NCBI RefSeq assembly: GCF_009789535.1
Contig: NZ_WSUT01000001.1
Span: 124,001 to 188,000, forward strand
Direction of reading: 5' to 3'
Origin: Sphingomonas carotinifaciens
GTDB lineage: Bacteria > Pseudomonadota > Alphaproteobacteria > Sphingomonadales > Sphingomonadaceae
DNA: 64,000 nucleotides
In this document: piece after piece, positions 46,140-55,543 of the stretch
How the letters are laid out: each line of letters opens with the position of its first letter
Numbering within the stretch: position 1 is the first letter of the stretch
Position numbers and translations under genes: made by a program
The notes under the pieces: model-generated
Told to the model about the DNA's origin: nothing
What the model saw: only the letters and a program-made list of their open reading frames with translations
The model's database searches: none

Positions 46140-47281
46140 GCGACCTGCTGCGCCTGCGCCCCGTCGCGACGGCGGACATGATCGCGGTGTTCGACGATGC
46201 CGCGACGATCGCCCACGCCTGCGCCTTCGAAATCGCACTGGCCCGCGCGCAGGCGGCGCACGGCGTCCTCGCGCCGGAGCTGGCGGAGGCGATCGTCGCG
46301 GGCGTCGATCCGGCACGGATCGATACGGCCGAACTGGCGGAGGCGGCGGCGCTGGCCGGTACGCTCGCCATTCCGCTGGTCGCGCGGCTGCGGGCTATGG
46401 TGGTGGATGGGGAGGCGGCAAAGGCGCTGCATCGTGGCGCCACCAGTCAGGACGTTGCCGATACCGTGCTGATGCGACAGGTCCGTGCCGCGCATCGGCT
46501 GTTGGCAGACGATGGCCGCCGAGTGCGCGATGGGCTGGCGGCACTGGCCCGGGGCCATGCCGAACGCCCGGCGATCGGGCGGACGCTGTTGCAGAATGCG
46601 ATGCCGGTGGCGTTCGGACTGCGGCTGGCGCAGGCGGCACGCGGGATCGACGATGCTCTGGTGATGCTGGACGTCGCGGTCGAACGCCATGCGGGCTTGC
46701 AACTGGGTGGCGCCGCCGGAACCCGTGCCGATCTGGATGGCAGGGGGGCGGTCGTCGCGGTGCATATGGCCAAGGCGCTCGGACTGGGTCCGACCGCGCC
46801 GTGGCACGCGCGGCGGACTGGCGTGGCGGCGATCGGCGCCGCGGTCGGCCTGTTGATCGGCGCGCTCGGCAAGGTGGCGCGCGACGTGGCATTGCTGGCG
46901 CAGAATGGCATTGGTGAAGTGCGCGAACCGCAGGTCGCCGGACGCGGCGGATCGTCGGCGATGGCGCACAAGCGCAACCCGACCGGTTGCCAGGTCGCCC
47001 TATCGGCGGCGACGCGCGCGCCGGGGCTGGTCGCGTCGCTGCTGGGCGGCATGGCGCAGGAACAGGAGCGGGGGCTGGGCGGCTGGCAGGCCGAGGGGCC
47101 GGTGCTGGCCGATCTGTTCCTGCTCGCATCGGGCAGCGCCGCCGCGCTGGCGGTGGTGGCCGAGGGGCTGGAGATCGACACCGCCGCCATCGCCCGCAAC
47201 CTCGGCGCTGCGGCAGTCGGCGACGATATCGGCGAAAGCGCGGCGATCATTGCCGAATTGCTGGGCGGGATGGGGGAGTGA
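46136..47281 (+). CDS. pcaB: 3-carboxy-cis,cis-muconate cycloisomerase
   Basis: 381 residues from GTG 46136, overlapping the pcaG stop. Fumarase/aspartase superfamily: HRGATSQDVADTVLMRQVR (about 100), GAAGTRADLDGRG, and the signature GGSSAMAHKRNPTGCQVAL (about 278-296). It lactonises 3-carboxymuconate to 4-carboxymuconolactone. It is shorter than the roughly 450-residue Pseudomonas enzyme; the C-terminal extension seems reduced. Neighbouring pca genes exclude adenylosuccinate lyase. Confidence 0.92.
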   Translation: MSDLLRLRPVATADMIAVFDDAATIAHACAFEIALARAQAAHGVLAPELAEAIVAGVDPARIDTAELAEAAALAGTLAIPLVARLRAMVVDGEAAKALHRGATSQDVADTVLMRQVRAAHRLLADDGRRVRDGLAALARGHAERPAIGRTLLQNAMPVAFGLRLAQAARGIDDALVMLDVAVERHAGLQLGGAAGTRADLDGRGAVVAVHMAKALGLGPTAPWHARRTGVAAIGAAVGLLIGALGKVARDVALLAQNGIGEVREPQVAGRGGSSAMAHKRNPTGCQVALSAATRAPGLVASLLGGMAQEQERGLGGWQAEGPVLADLFLLASGSAAALAVVAEGLEIDTAAIARNLGAAAVGDDIGESAAIIAELLGGMGE

Positions 47282-47285
47282 CGCC

Positions 47286-48464
47286 ATGGCCATGACGATG
47301 CGCGACGGCATACGGCTGCACTGGCGGCTGGAGGGGGCGGCCGATCGTCCGGTGCTGGTCCTGCTCAATTCGATCGGCACCGACATGTCGCTGTGGGACC
47401 GCACGGTTCCGCTGCTCCTTTCCGCCTTCCGACTGCTCAGGATCGATACGCGCGGAGCGGGCGGGTCGGATGCGCCGGAGGGTGACTACAGCCTGTCAAT
47501 GCTGGCCGACGATGTCGTCGCGATCCTGGACGATGTCGGCGTTGAACGGGCGGCGGTGGCGGGCGTGTCGCTGGGCGGCATGGTCGCGATGCAATTGGCG
47601 CTCGACCATCCGGCGCGGGTGTCGGCACTGGCGCTGATCTGCACGTCGGCCACCATGGACCCGGCGGCGTGGCAGAGCCGGATCGACACCGTGCGCGCGC
47701 AGGGCACCGCCGCCATCGCCGACATGGCAGTCGGACGTTTCCTTTCCCCGGGCTTTGTGAAGCACCACCCGGAGGTCGCGGCGAGCCTGCGCGACGGCAT
47801 CGTGCGACAGGCCGATGCCGGCTATGCCGGGGCGGGGGCGGCGATCCGCGACATGGCTCTGGCCCATCGGATCGCGACCATCACCCAGCCGACGCTGGTG
47901 GTGACCGCGACACTCGACATTTCGACCCCCTATGCCGGACATGGCGAGCATCTGCTATCCATTGCCGGCGCACGGCACGTCGGCGTCGATGGCGCGCATC
48001 TGCCGCCGATCGAGGCGCCGGGCGCGTTGGCGGCGGCGCTGCGCACCTTCCTGTGCGGCGACGCTGCGGCGAATACGGCCGCCGACACACTGTTCGAAGC
48101 GGGACTTCGCAATCGCCGCCGGGTGCTGGGCGATGCGTGGGTCGATACCAGCCTGGCCAAGCGAACCCCGTTCACTGCCGATTTTCAGGCGATGATAACG
48201 CGCATTGCCTGGGCAGAGATCTGGGGCCGGCCCGGCCTTGACGACCGGACCCGTCGTCTGCTCGTCCTCGCCATCACCTGCGCGCTCGGGCGATGGGAGG
48301 AATTCGCACTGCACGTCCGTGCCGGGCTTCGCGAAGGCGGGTTCACCACCGATGAACTGAAGGAAGTGTTGATGCAGACCGCCATCTACGCGGGGGTACC
48401 GGCCGCGAATACCGGCTTCGCCGAAGCGCAGAAGATCATCGCCATGCTGGAACAGGACGCCTGA
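47286..48464 (+). CDS. pcaL: PcaL: fused 3-oxoadipate enol-lactonase and 4-carboxymuconolactone decarboxylase
   Basis: 392 residues from ATG 47286. Residues about 1-258 are an alpha/beta hydrolase: VLVLLNSIGTDMSLWDRTVP, RIDTRGAGGSDAPEGDYSLS, nucleophile Ser in VAGVSLGGMVAMQ, and catalytic His in GAHLPPIEAPG (PcaD). Residues about 265-392 are a carboxymuconolactone decarboxylase (PcaC): DFQAMITRIAWAEIWGRPGL, LVLAITCALGRWEEFALHVR, EVLMQTAIYAGVPAANTGFA. Such PcaL fusions are known in actinobacteria and some proteobacteria. The enzyme catalyses two successive steps, giving 3-oxoadipate. Confidence 0.95.
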   Translation: MAMTMRDGIRLHWRLEGAADRPVLVLLNSIGTDMSLWDRTVPLLLSAFRLLRIDTRGAGGSDAPEGDYSLSMLADDVVAILDDVGVERAAVAGVSLGGMVAMQLALDHPARVSALALICTSATMDPAAWQSRIDTVRAQGTAAIADMAVGRFLSPGFVKHHPEVAASLRDGIVRQADAGYAGAGAAIRDMALAHRIATITQPTLVVTATLDISTPYAGHGEHLLSIAGARHVGVDGAHLPPIEAPGALAAALRTFLCGDAAANTAADTLFEAGLRNRRRVLGDAWVDTSLAKRTPFTADFQAMITRIAWAEIWGRPGLDDRTRRLLVLAITCALGRWEEFALHVRAGLREGGFTTDELKEVLMQTAIYAGVPAANTGFAEAQKIIAMLEQDA

Positions 48465-49666
48465 TGCCCGACGCCTATCTCTGCGACGCGATCCGCACGC
48501 CCATCGGACGGTTGAACGGTGCGCTGTCCACCGTCCGCGCCGACGACCTTGCCGCGATCCCGTTAAGTGCGTTGGTCCAGCGCAACCCCGGTGTCGATTG
48601 GGAAGCCGTCGACGACGTGCTGCTCGGCTGCGCCAATCAGGCGGGCGAGGACAATCGCAACGTCGCACGCATGGCGGTGCTGCTCGCCGGATTGCCGGAA
48701 GCGGTACCCGGCGGCACGATCAACCGGCTGTGCGGATCGGGCCTGAACGCGGTCGGCAGCGCCGCACAGGCGATCCGCAGCGGCGACGCGGCGTTGGTCA
48801 TTGCCGGCGGTGTCGAAAGCATGACCCGCGCGCCCTATGTGATGGGGAAGGCCACTGCCGCCTTCGACCGCGCCCAGCAGATCGAGGACACGACGCTCGG
48901 CTGGCGCTTCGTCAACCCGGCAATGCAAGCGGCGTACGGCGTCGACACCATGCCGCAGACGGCGGAGAATGTCGCCGATCAATGGCAGGTCAGCCGCGCG
49001 GATCAGGACGCGTTTGCGCTCGCCAGCCAGCAAAAGGCCGCTGCTGCCATCGCCAGTGGTCGCATGGCCGCCGAAATCGTGCCGGTCACCATTCCGCAGC
49101 GCAAGGGTGAGGCCGTCGTCTTCACGCAGGACGAACACCCACGCGCGACCAGCCTCGAGGCGCTGGCGAAACTCAAGCCCGTCGTCCGCGCAGATGGCAC
49201 GATCACGGCGGGCAATGCCTCAGGGCTCAACGACGGTGCCGCAGCAATGCTGATCGCGTCCGAGGCCGCGGCGGTATCCAATGGCCTTACCCCACGCGCT
49301 CGCATTGTCGGGCTAGCTTCGGCGGGCATCGCGCCACGCATCATGGGCGTCGGACCGATCGAAGCCGCACGCAAGCTATGCCGGATCACAGGTGTCACCC
49401 TCGACCAGCTCGACGTGATCGAACTCAACGAAGCCTTTGCCGCGCAGGCGATCGCAACGCTGCGTGACCTGGACATCGCCACCGACGACCCGCGCGTGAA
49501 CCGCAACGGCGGCGCCATTGCGCTTGGCCATCCGCTTGGCATGTCCGGCGCACGCATCGCGATGACGGCGGTCGAAGAATTGCACCTCACCGGCGGCCGG
49601 TATGCCATGGCGTTCATGTGCATAGGTGTCGGACAGGGTATCGCGCTAATGTTGGAGCGCTGCTGA
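48464..49666 (+). CDS. pcaF: 3-oxoadipyl-CoA thiolase
   Basis: 400 residues; start overlaps the pcaL stop (TGATG). Thiolase signatures: acyl-accepting Cys in GGTINRLCGSGLNAVGSAAQ (about 90), GGVESMTRAPYVMGKATAAF, LNEAFAAQAIATLRDL, His in NGGAIALGHPLGMSGARIAM and the second Cys in FMCIGVGQGIALMLE. PcaF cleaves 3-oxoadipyl-CoA to succinyl-CoA and acetyl-CoA, completing the path. It is the last gene of the pob-pca operon. No PcaK transporter or PcaQ/PcaR regulator gene adjoins it. Confidence 0.94.
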   Translation: MPDAYLCDAIRTPIGRLNGALSTVRADDLAAIPLSALVQRNPGVDWEAVDDVLLGCANQAGEDNRNVARMAVLLAGLPEAVPGGTINRLCGSGLNAVGSAAQAIRSGDAALVIAGGVESMTRAPYVMGKATAAFDRAQQIEDTTLGWRFVNPAMQAAYGVDTMPQTAENVADQWQVSRADQDAFALASQQKAAAAIASGRMAAEIVPVTIPQRKGEAVVFTQDEHPRATSLEALAKLKPVVRADGTITAGNASGLNDGAAAMLIASEAAAVSNGLTPRARIVGLASAGIAPRIMGVGPIEAARKLCRITGVTLDQLDVIELNEAFAAQAIATLRDLDIATDDPRVNRNGGAIALGHPLGMSGARIAMTAVEELHLTGGRYAMAFMCIGVGQGIALMLERC

Positions 49667-49804
49667 ATAATTTTTGCGGTTTGTGGCTCATTGTGCCTCC
49701 ACGTGCTTTCAGGGACTACACGGTAATGCGATAACGGTTGGCATGGCGCTGATCGAACCCGGGAGTGCCAAGAAGGAAGGGGAGGGCGGATCAAGGTCGT
49801 TCCG

Positions 49805-50930
49805 CGGGAACTGACCGTCGGGTGAGCAGCGCCCAGCGGATGGTCCGGGCAGATAGTTCGTGTGTTGTCGTCTCCGCCGCTTTTGGTGCAGGTGGGTGGT
49901 AGCTTAGGCGGCTATGCGGCCAGATGGTGTTGTAGTGGCGCCGCCACGCCTAGATCGGCACTATGGCCTCGGCGAGGCTGTAGAAGATCTCTTTGCCCGG
50001 CAGCTCGTCATGCAGCGAGCCGTTGAAGCTCTCGTTGCAGCGGCTTTCCCATGGCGAGCCTGGCATGATGCAGAGCGTTTCCACGCCGATCCGCCCAAGC
50101 CATTTCTGGACTGCGGTAGCGATAAGCTCGCTGCCGTTATCCGATCCGATATGTGCGGGCGGCCCCGGTCGATGATCAGCTTGGCCAGGGCCGCCAGCAT
50201 CTTCGTGGCGGAGCCGGCGTGCGACCACCCGCGCCAGGCATTCCCTGCTCGCCTCGTCGATGATCGTTCAGGATGCGGAAATTGCGTCCGTCGTGCGTCG
50301 TCGCCCGGACAAAGACGTACCCTTCCGCCTGCCTTCCAACGGTGCTGCGCATCGCCGGAGCCTTGTAGGCGGCTTCGCCCAGATATGCTTGGGATACTCC
50401 GGTCGCAGGCGGATGCACGAGCCATCGTTCAACCACAGCCGACCGCATTTCGGCTGACGCTGCGGCACCTTCAGCCCCTCACGTCGTCGGATCCGCTCCA
50501 CCCGTTTGTGGTTCACAGACCAGTCGGCTGCATGCAGCAGTGCGGTCACCCGGCGATAGCCGTAGCGCCCGTACTGCCTGGCCAGCGCGACGATGTCGTC
50601 GGTCAGCGCCTCCTCGTCATCTGCCCCACCCGGCACCTTATGCTGCATCGACGATGCTGCCCAAGGATGCGGAACACCCGTCGCTTGGACACATCCAACC
50701 CCTCTCGCACCTGGCCGATGCACCGCCGACGCCGTGCAGGGCTCGGAAGTTTCCCCGCGTCGCCTCCTGCAGAATCAGCTTGTCCGATGTCAGGTCCGAG
50801 ATCGCGCGGCACAGCCGGAGGTTCGCCTCCTCCAGATCCTTTATCCGCCAACCTCACGCAGCTTGCCGATGACCTCCTCAAGCTTGTGCTTCTTGGCAGG
50901 CATTCGTCGTCCCTTCCTCGATCCAGACCG
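49805..50930 (-). pseudogene. IS3-family element remnant, orfA/orfB broken
   Basis: Minus strand: orfA starts at 50903 (MPAKKHKLEEVIGKLREV), then the middle of orfA is lost and EEANLRLCRAISDLTSDKLI follows in another frame. OrfB pieces: ALARQYGRYGYRRVTALLHA, RRREGLKVPQRQPKCGRLWL, GRPHIGSDNGSELIATA region, MPGSPWESRCNESFNGSLHD, then a TAG and WRRHYNTIWPHSRLSYHPPA. Frameshifts and stops make it inactive. It lies right after the pca operon, and the intact IS5-type element begins 33 bases upstream of its orfA. The 138 bases between pcaF and this remnant (49667-49804) hold nothing recognisable. Confidence 0.85.
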
Positions 50931-50935
50931 TCCTA

Positions 50936-51785
50936 GGCCGGATCGACATTCATCGTAGCCAGATCATGGCGGCGGCGAGATGAACGAAGCCGGTGAAATG
51001 GGTGGTTCGGCGGTCGTAGCGAGTGGCGAAGCGGCGGAAATGTTTGAGGCGGCTGAAGCATCGTTCGATCTGGTTGCGATGCCTGTAGATTTCCGCATCG
51101 TGCGGGATGGCGACCTTGCGGTTGCGCTTGGACGGGATCACCGCCTCGGCGTGCATCGCGGCGATCTGGTCACGTAAGTCGTTGCCATCATACGCCTTGT
51201 CGGCAAGCACCGCTTTTCCGCGCTGACCTTCGAGTAAGCCGGATGCCGAGGCGATGTCGCTGGCTTGGCCGGGCGTGATGCGAAACCGCAAGGGGCGGCC
51301 GAACGTGTCGGCGAGCATGTGTATCTTGGTGGTCAGTCCGCCTCGGGAACGCCCCAGCGCCTGATCCTTGGCCCCCCTTTTCCGGTCGCCGCCTGTTGGT
51401 GCGCGCGAACGATGGTGCTGTCGATCATCAGATACTGGTTGTCGCGGTCAGCCGTCAGCGCCTCGAACACCCGCTCCCAGACGCCAGCGTGGCACCAGCG
51501 GCTGAAGCGTCGATGGACTGTCTTCCACTTGCCGTAGCGTTCCGGAAGGTCGCACCAGTGTGCGCCCGAGCGCAGTACCCAAAGACATCCGTTCACGAAC
51601 AAGCGGTTGTCCGCACCCGTCCGGCCAGGATCAGCGCTCTTGCCGGGAACCAGCAACGCAATCCGCGACCATTGCGCCTTGCTCAACTCGTACCGCTTAA
51701 TCCCCATCATCCACTCCGCGCCACAACACGGATGCCTATGAATCAGCCTTTACGCCATTTGGGAATCCTGAATGTCGATCCGGCC
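50936..51785 (-). mobile_element. IS5-family (IS427-like) insertion sequence, copy 1
   Basis: 850 bases bounded by inverted ends (GGCCGGATCGACATTCA at the left; its complement TGAATGTCGATCCGGCC at the right) and flanked by TA on both sides (50934-50935, 51786-51787), the target duplication expected for this group. One transposase in two frames. Copy 2 at 63119-63968 has the same length and ends and lies in the opposite orientation. Confidence 0.92.
50950..51710 (-). CDS. IS5-type transposase, two frames joined by -1 frameshift (copy 1)
   Basis: The first frame (51710-51333) encodes IKRYELSKAQWSRIALLVPG, RTGADNRLFVNGCLWVLRSG and YLMIDSTIVRAHQQAATGKG. The second (ending at 50950) encodes the rest of the DDE domain, LTTKIHMLADTFGRPLRFRI, LADKAYDGNDLRDQIAAM and RNQIERCFSRLKHFRRFATR. 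The frames meet at AAAAGGGGGG on the coding strand (complement of 51372-51381), a likely -1 slippery site giving KGGAKDQALGRSRGG. The DDE residues (DST, DKAYD, E of IERCF) are present, so the element may be active. Confidence 0.88.
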
Positions 51786-51971
51786 TAGTCGATGGACCAC
51801 TCACAAGGGGCAGCTCGTTAACAGGTGCAGGGGCGATCCACCCTATGTCACAGCTTTCGCCTGGCAGCCGAGCAGCTCGCACTCCTCATCATCGTCAGCT
51901 GCTTTGCGCTGCCATAATCGTGTGGTGACGGACGACATATTTGCGCGCTCGGTGCTGGGGAGGGTCGCACG

Positions 51972-52451
51972 TCAGGTGGCGCGGGTTAGCGGAACCCGGA
52001 TCCTGTATTCCTCCTCGCCAATCTCATCCAATTGCACGGAGCCATTCTGCGGATGCCCCTGCGCCGCCACGAAACGCTCGAGTGCACCCAGAAGCATTGT
52101 CTCTCGATCGTCTTGCTCGCGTTCCGTCCTCGGTGGCGGAAGCAAAGCGCTAAGCTGGCAATCCTGCCCGTGGCACTCGACCACCGCGTCCCGCAGTATA
52201 GGGAAGCGGGCCGCGATCGCCTCTTCGAGGGCCTGCGCCGGCGGCACGATCATCACCGGCGCCACGTTTCGAGAAGGAGGCGCGACCGGCGGAAATTCGT
52301 GCACCGCGGCCACTACCCGAATCGTCTCCGCATCCACCGATGCGGGCTTGTCGTCCACGGAGGACCCGTAGGCGACGGCGAGCAGCGCGAGTATCAAGGC
52401 CCCTACGGCGATACCCTTGCTTTGCGACAGTGAGTAGAACGATGACCTCAT
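51972..52451 (-). CDS. Membrane-anchored periplasmic protein of unknown function
   Basis: 159 residues; start overlaps the peptidyl-prolyl isomerase stop (ATGA at 52448-52451). One membrane segment near the N terminus (GIAVGALILALLAVAYGSSV, about 13-32), then a soluble part with a conserved-looking ECHGQDCQLSALLPPP containing two Cys (about 93-97) that could form a disulphide, and a C-terminal QLDEIGEEEYRIRVPL. No family is recognised. Coupling to an exported foldase suggests a joint periplasmic role. Confidence 0.65.
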   Translation of the reverse strand: MRSSFYSLSQSKGIAVGALILALLAVAYGSSVDDKPASVDAETIRVVAAVHEFPPVAPPSRNVAPVMIVPPAQALEEAIAARFPILRDAVVECHGQDCQLSALLPPPRTEREQDDRETMLLGALERFVAAQGHPQNGSVQLDEIGEEEYRIRVPLTRAT

Positions 52452-53284
52452 GGCTTTGCCTCCCGGATGGCTGCGGCGATGCGGTCGGGCATCCGTTCCT
52501 CGCGGATATCCTGCGTGATCAGAAAGCGAGCCGTTTCGGCCGTCGCTGGTATGCGCTGCTCCAACCGGATCAGATGGTAGCCCAGTTTGCCGCGGATCGG
52601 CTGGCTTACCTCGTCCTGTTTCAACATACGCGCGAACGGGAAAAACTCGTCCGCCATGTAACGGCCGAACATCGACGACAATTCGCCTGCCGCCTCAGCC
52701 GTCGCGGCATCATCGGACTCGGTCCGGGCGACGTTAGCGAAATCTTCCCCCGTTGCGATGCGCCGCCGCAACTCCAACACTTTGCGCTTTGCTTCCTCCT
52801 CGGTCCGGGTGATGCCGCCGCGCCCCTCCCCAACGGCCACGAATATGTGACTGAGCAGAAATTCATCGTAACGGCCGGGTTTTGCCGCAAGGCGGGCGCG
52901 GACGTCGTCATCGCTCACCGTTATCCCAGCGGCGAGGTCACGTCGTGCAGCCTCGGCGAGCACCGCCAATTCGAGCAGACGGAGCGCGGCGCGCATGTCT
53001 GGTTTGCGGTCGAGATGACGGGCGCGAGCAACGTCGGCCAGTCCGATTACCGAGCGGGCTTCGGCCTCGACTATTGGGTCATGGGGGGGCGGCGTTACCA
53101 AAGCGGGGGGCAATAGCCACGCCAAGTCGGCGCGGCTCCGCAACATGCGTGAAAGTCCTTCGACGTCCTGTTGATCGGACGTGGCCGCAGTCGCGATCGC
53201 GGTTGGTGCAACCTGTGCGGAAACGGACGCTGACCAACCGCTTACGAGCGCCCAAAGGGTGGCATGAGCAAGATAATTTTTCAT
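52448..53284 (-). CDS. Exported parvulin-type peptidyl-prolyl cis-trans isomerase
   Basis: 278 residues with a signal peptide (about 1-23, MKNYLAHATLWALVSGWSAS). An N-terminal alpha-helical chaperone-like part (about 40-140, RAALRLLELAVLAEAARRDL, VSDDDVRARLAAKPGRYDEF) is followed by a PpiC domain (about 145-245: LLSHIFVAVGEGRGG, ATGEDFANVARTESDD, GELSSMFGRYMADEFFPFAR, PIRGKLGYHLIRLEQRIP). It is the SurA/PrsA type that helps exported proteins fold. It is shorter than SurA and located on an accessory segment, so it may serve specific clients encoded nearby. Confidence 0.87.
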   Translation of the reverse strand: MKNYLAHATLWALVSGWSASVSAQVAPTAIATAATSDQQDVEGLSRMLRSRADLAWLLPPALVTPPPHDPIVEAEARSVIGLADVARARHLDRKPDMRAALRLLELAVLAEAARRDLAAGITVSDDDVRARLAAKPGRYDEFLLSHIFVAVGEGRGGITRTEEEAKRKVLELRRRIATGEDFANVARTESDDAATAEAAGELSSMFGRYMADEFFPFARMLKQDEVSQPIRGKLGYHLIRLEQRIPATAETARFLITQDIREERMPDRIAAAIREAKP

Positions 53285-53310
53285 AAGTTAGGGTGATCCG
53301 TTAACGGTGC

Positions 53311-53339
53311 GCCCGAAGGATGGTTAACATCCTTCGGGC
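53311..53339 (-). terminator. Strong hairpin between GDPD and isomerase genes
   Basis: Perfect 12-bp stem (GCCCGAAGGATG / CATCCTTCGGGC) with loop GTTAA. It lies 17 bases after the GDPD stop and 27 bases before the isomerase start on the minus strand. No T-run follows, so it could be a weak terminator or an mRNA-stabilising structure. Confidence 0.55.
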
Positions 53340-53355
53340 AACGTGGGGCCGTCAA

Positions 53356-54486
53356 TCAGTAATCCTGATAGTGGTTGCGGCGCTTGCCAGCGCGTGCGAG
53401 GAACCGGACCGTACCCTTGGGATCGTCGCTAGTAATCAGCCCATAATTTTGCGACAGTAGGAAATTGAGGTCGCCGCGATGGTCTTCGGTGTCTCGGCCT
53501 GCCGGCTGGCCCATGACTTTATGATGGTAGAATACATCAGACAATTTGTAACAGCATATGCCGGTATTCTTGTAGAACCCGCCAGATATGGGGCCGTCCG
53601 GGATGGCGTGAAAGACCCCAACCCGCTTTCCTGCCTGCTCTGAAATTTGCTTTTGGAAGTACAGTAACCCTCCCTTTTGCTTGACGTTGATCTCGATGGT
53701 TTGAACGGCGCGCGACCACTTGATCAAACTGTCAGCAACGCTGATGATCCCCAGCATATTCGTTGTGTAGACCGGAATGACGTTGATGTTCTTGGCATCC
53801 GCGTAAAACCCGGCTGGATCTGGATATAGCGTCGCATTGACCTTAACCGCCATAGTATTGGCGCCGCCAATATCCTTCACGCGTACGAGGATGTCGATCG
53901 CGCGAATGGCGTCCGCAGTTTTTGTGTCGAAGATGAGCGGCGTCTTCATCTTGAGCCGCTTCCACTCGTCGAGGACCTGCGAAACGCGGGGAACGATGTA
54001 CCCGGTCGTGTTCCGCCGATCGGGGGTCAGCAGACGCAGTGTATCGATGTCACGAGCGAGTACGTCATGCACCTTGGGGTTCGCACCATGATTCGTCATG
54101 GGATCGAACTTTTGCTGCCGGTGCAGGTTATAGATCGTCGTAGTTCGACCCAAATTGAAGTCGTGCATGAGTAAGGGTACGCCGTCCTTGCTCATTTTCA
54201 CATCGAGCTCGATGCCGTCCATACATGCATGATTGGCGGCGGAAATCGATCCGAGCGAGTTCTCGGGTACGCCTGGAGAGGCGGAATGACGCCCCCAGTA
54301 TCCCCGGTGCGCAAGAACCAAGACATCTGGCGTCTTCGAGACGTTGACGATCTCGGCCATCCGCCTCTCCGCAGACGGACACTCCGCCCGCGTGACCGAC
54401 GGCAGCGCGAGGATCAATGCGCCCAAGCTGGCCATCAGCGGCAACCTATTAAATGATCTTAAACGTTTCACGTCAAATCCTTCCAT
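53356..54486 (-). CDS. Exported glycerophosphodiester phosphodiesterase
   Basis: 376 residues with an N-terminal signal segment (about 10-35, PLMASLGALILALPSVTRAE). GDPD motifs are complete: LAHRGYWGRH and GVPENSLGSI (His-Arg ... Glu-Asn), GIELDVKMSKDGVPLLMHDF (Glu, Asp and the second catalytic His), and TPLIFDTKT. A C-terminal part with LSQNYGLITSDDPKGTV closes the barrel. It hydrolyses glycerophosphodiesters to an alcohol and glycerol 3-phosphate in the periplasm. A decayed TonB receptor fragment lies just upstream on the same strand, mirroring the intact receptor-phosphodiesterase pair at 58870-63083. Confidence 0.9.
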   Translation of the reverse strand: MEGFDVKRLRSFNRLPLMASLGALILALPSVTRAECPSAERRMAEIVNVSKTPDVLVLAHRGYWGRHSASPGVPENSLGSISAANHACMDGIELDVKMSKDGVPLLMHDFNLGRTTTIYNLHRQQKFDPMTNHGANPKVHDVLARDIDTLRLLTPDRRNTTGYIVPRVSQVLDEWKRLKMKTPLIFDTKTADAIRAIDILVRVKDIGGANTMAVKVNATLYPDPAGFYADAKNINVIPVYTTNMLGIISVADSLIKWSRAVQTIEINVKQKGGLLYFQKQISEQAGKRVGVFHAIPDGPISGGFYKNTGICCYKLSDVFYHHKVMGQPAGRDTEDHRGDLNFLLSQNYGLITSDDPKGTVRFLARAGKRRNHYQDY

Positions 54487-54574
54487 GGATTGGGAGCACG
54501 CACATCAAAGAAGTTACTTACGCGATCGGGAGCGTATGCTTGCGGCTCCAGCATTCGAGCCGATCGCCGTCTTG

Positions 54575-54765
54575 CCGCAGGCCAGTTCGCGGATCGAAAA
54601 GAATTGACCATCTCCGCGGGATTTATTTTGGATGGCCGACACGCCGGCTACGCGCGTGACCGCTTCGCCAAGCTCGAATGGGGCAGCGTAACAATCTCGT
54701 CCGAACTGATGCTGTCGAGATGACGGGATATTGCGTCTCGCTACGATCTCGCGCATCGGCCCGAA
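54575..54765 (-). pseudogene. Fragment of a TonB-dependent receptor plug domain
   Basis: The minus strand contains LGEAVTRVAGVSAIQNKSRG and DGQFFSIREL, and in another frame LDSISSDEIVTLP. These line up with LGEALTRVPGVSTIQNNARG, EAQFLSIRGL and SDSISSDEIGTLP of the intact receptor at 58870; DNA identity is visible (GACAGCATCAGTTCGGACGA shared). Only the plug part remains, with frameshifts. It is a dead paralogue placed directly before the GDPD gene. Confidence 0.75.
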
Positions 54766-55099
54766 GCCGCACACTGGTGGCGAGGTTATCCGTGCCGGCA
54801 CTCTTCTGCCTGGCTGCCGCGGTCTGCCCAACACTCGGGGGGATGATCGACTTGGATGGCTGCGGGGCCCGTCAATGCCGTGCGCATCGATCGCGTTGCA
54901 CGTTCCGTGGCGAGCCTCTTCATCGTCAAACCCCGTTCCTGTAGCCTTCAATTAGCCTATTAATCACTATAAGTTACATAACGATGACGAACCGTTGGAG
55001 AGCGTTATTGAGAGAGGCGGGGACTGGAAGATGCGGATCTTGCTTGGATTGGGTGTTGGCGGCGACGATGAGTTGCGCCGGATCCGCAGCCGCGGGACA
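54766..55099. other. Decayed spacer without recognisable genes
   Basis: No frame with a family match or ribosome site was found on either strand. The stretch separates the receptor fragment from an IS3-type remnant and is probably scrambled DNA left by deletions. Confidence 0.4.
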
Positions 55100-55421
55100 G
55101 CTATATGCGCACGGCGGCGGCCGAACCCGAATATGCTTCGCGTAAACGACCGGCGGCGTACATGTGGCGGCGGCACATGTCGGCCGCTCTCGTGCCGGCT
55201 TTCTGCTCCTTCACGATCGCGATGATCTGCTCGTCCGAAAACCTTGACGCGGAAATCATAGAGTCGCCCGACATCGCTCGCGGGTTTAAACCTTTGGCAT
55301 CCACCAACGGCAAGAAGGCGTATAAAGGGTGCCCATTTCCGATCCCGCTACCCTTAACCTGATCGATGGCCGGCTTCGCCGACACCTGCTTCAGAGAAAA
55401 AGTGACCGGTTAGCGATAGCC
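55100..55421 (-). mobile_element. IS3-type remnant: orfA start and upstream end
   Basis: Minus strand frame with SASRFSDEQIIAIVKEQKAG followed by TRAADMCRRHMYAAGR, the N terminus of IS3-type orfA, which then degenerates. Bases 55245-55421 are a diverged copy of 24455-24630. There is no orfB. The remaining 122 bases up to the ROK gene hold nothing recognisable. Confidence 0.65.
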
Positions 55422-55543
55422 TTGTGGAGAGCGCATCCGGCGGCGGTACAGCGAGCCCAAGATTTGACGAGGGTCAGGTATTCTCACCGGGATTGAGTCG
55501 AGAACGGGTCTGCATTCTCATTTCACCATTCTGGAAGGAGTCT

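Noticed and set aside
46136..47281. Adenylosuccinate lyase as an alternative for the cycloisomerase gene
   Set aside because: The superfamily motif alone is ambiguous, but the gene is embedded by overlaps in the pca operon.
49914..50936. 340-residue plus-strand frame after pcaF
   Set aside because: The opposite strand encodes recognisable IS3 transposase pieces in order; the plus frame has no family signal.
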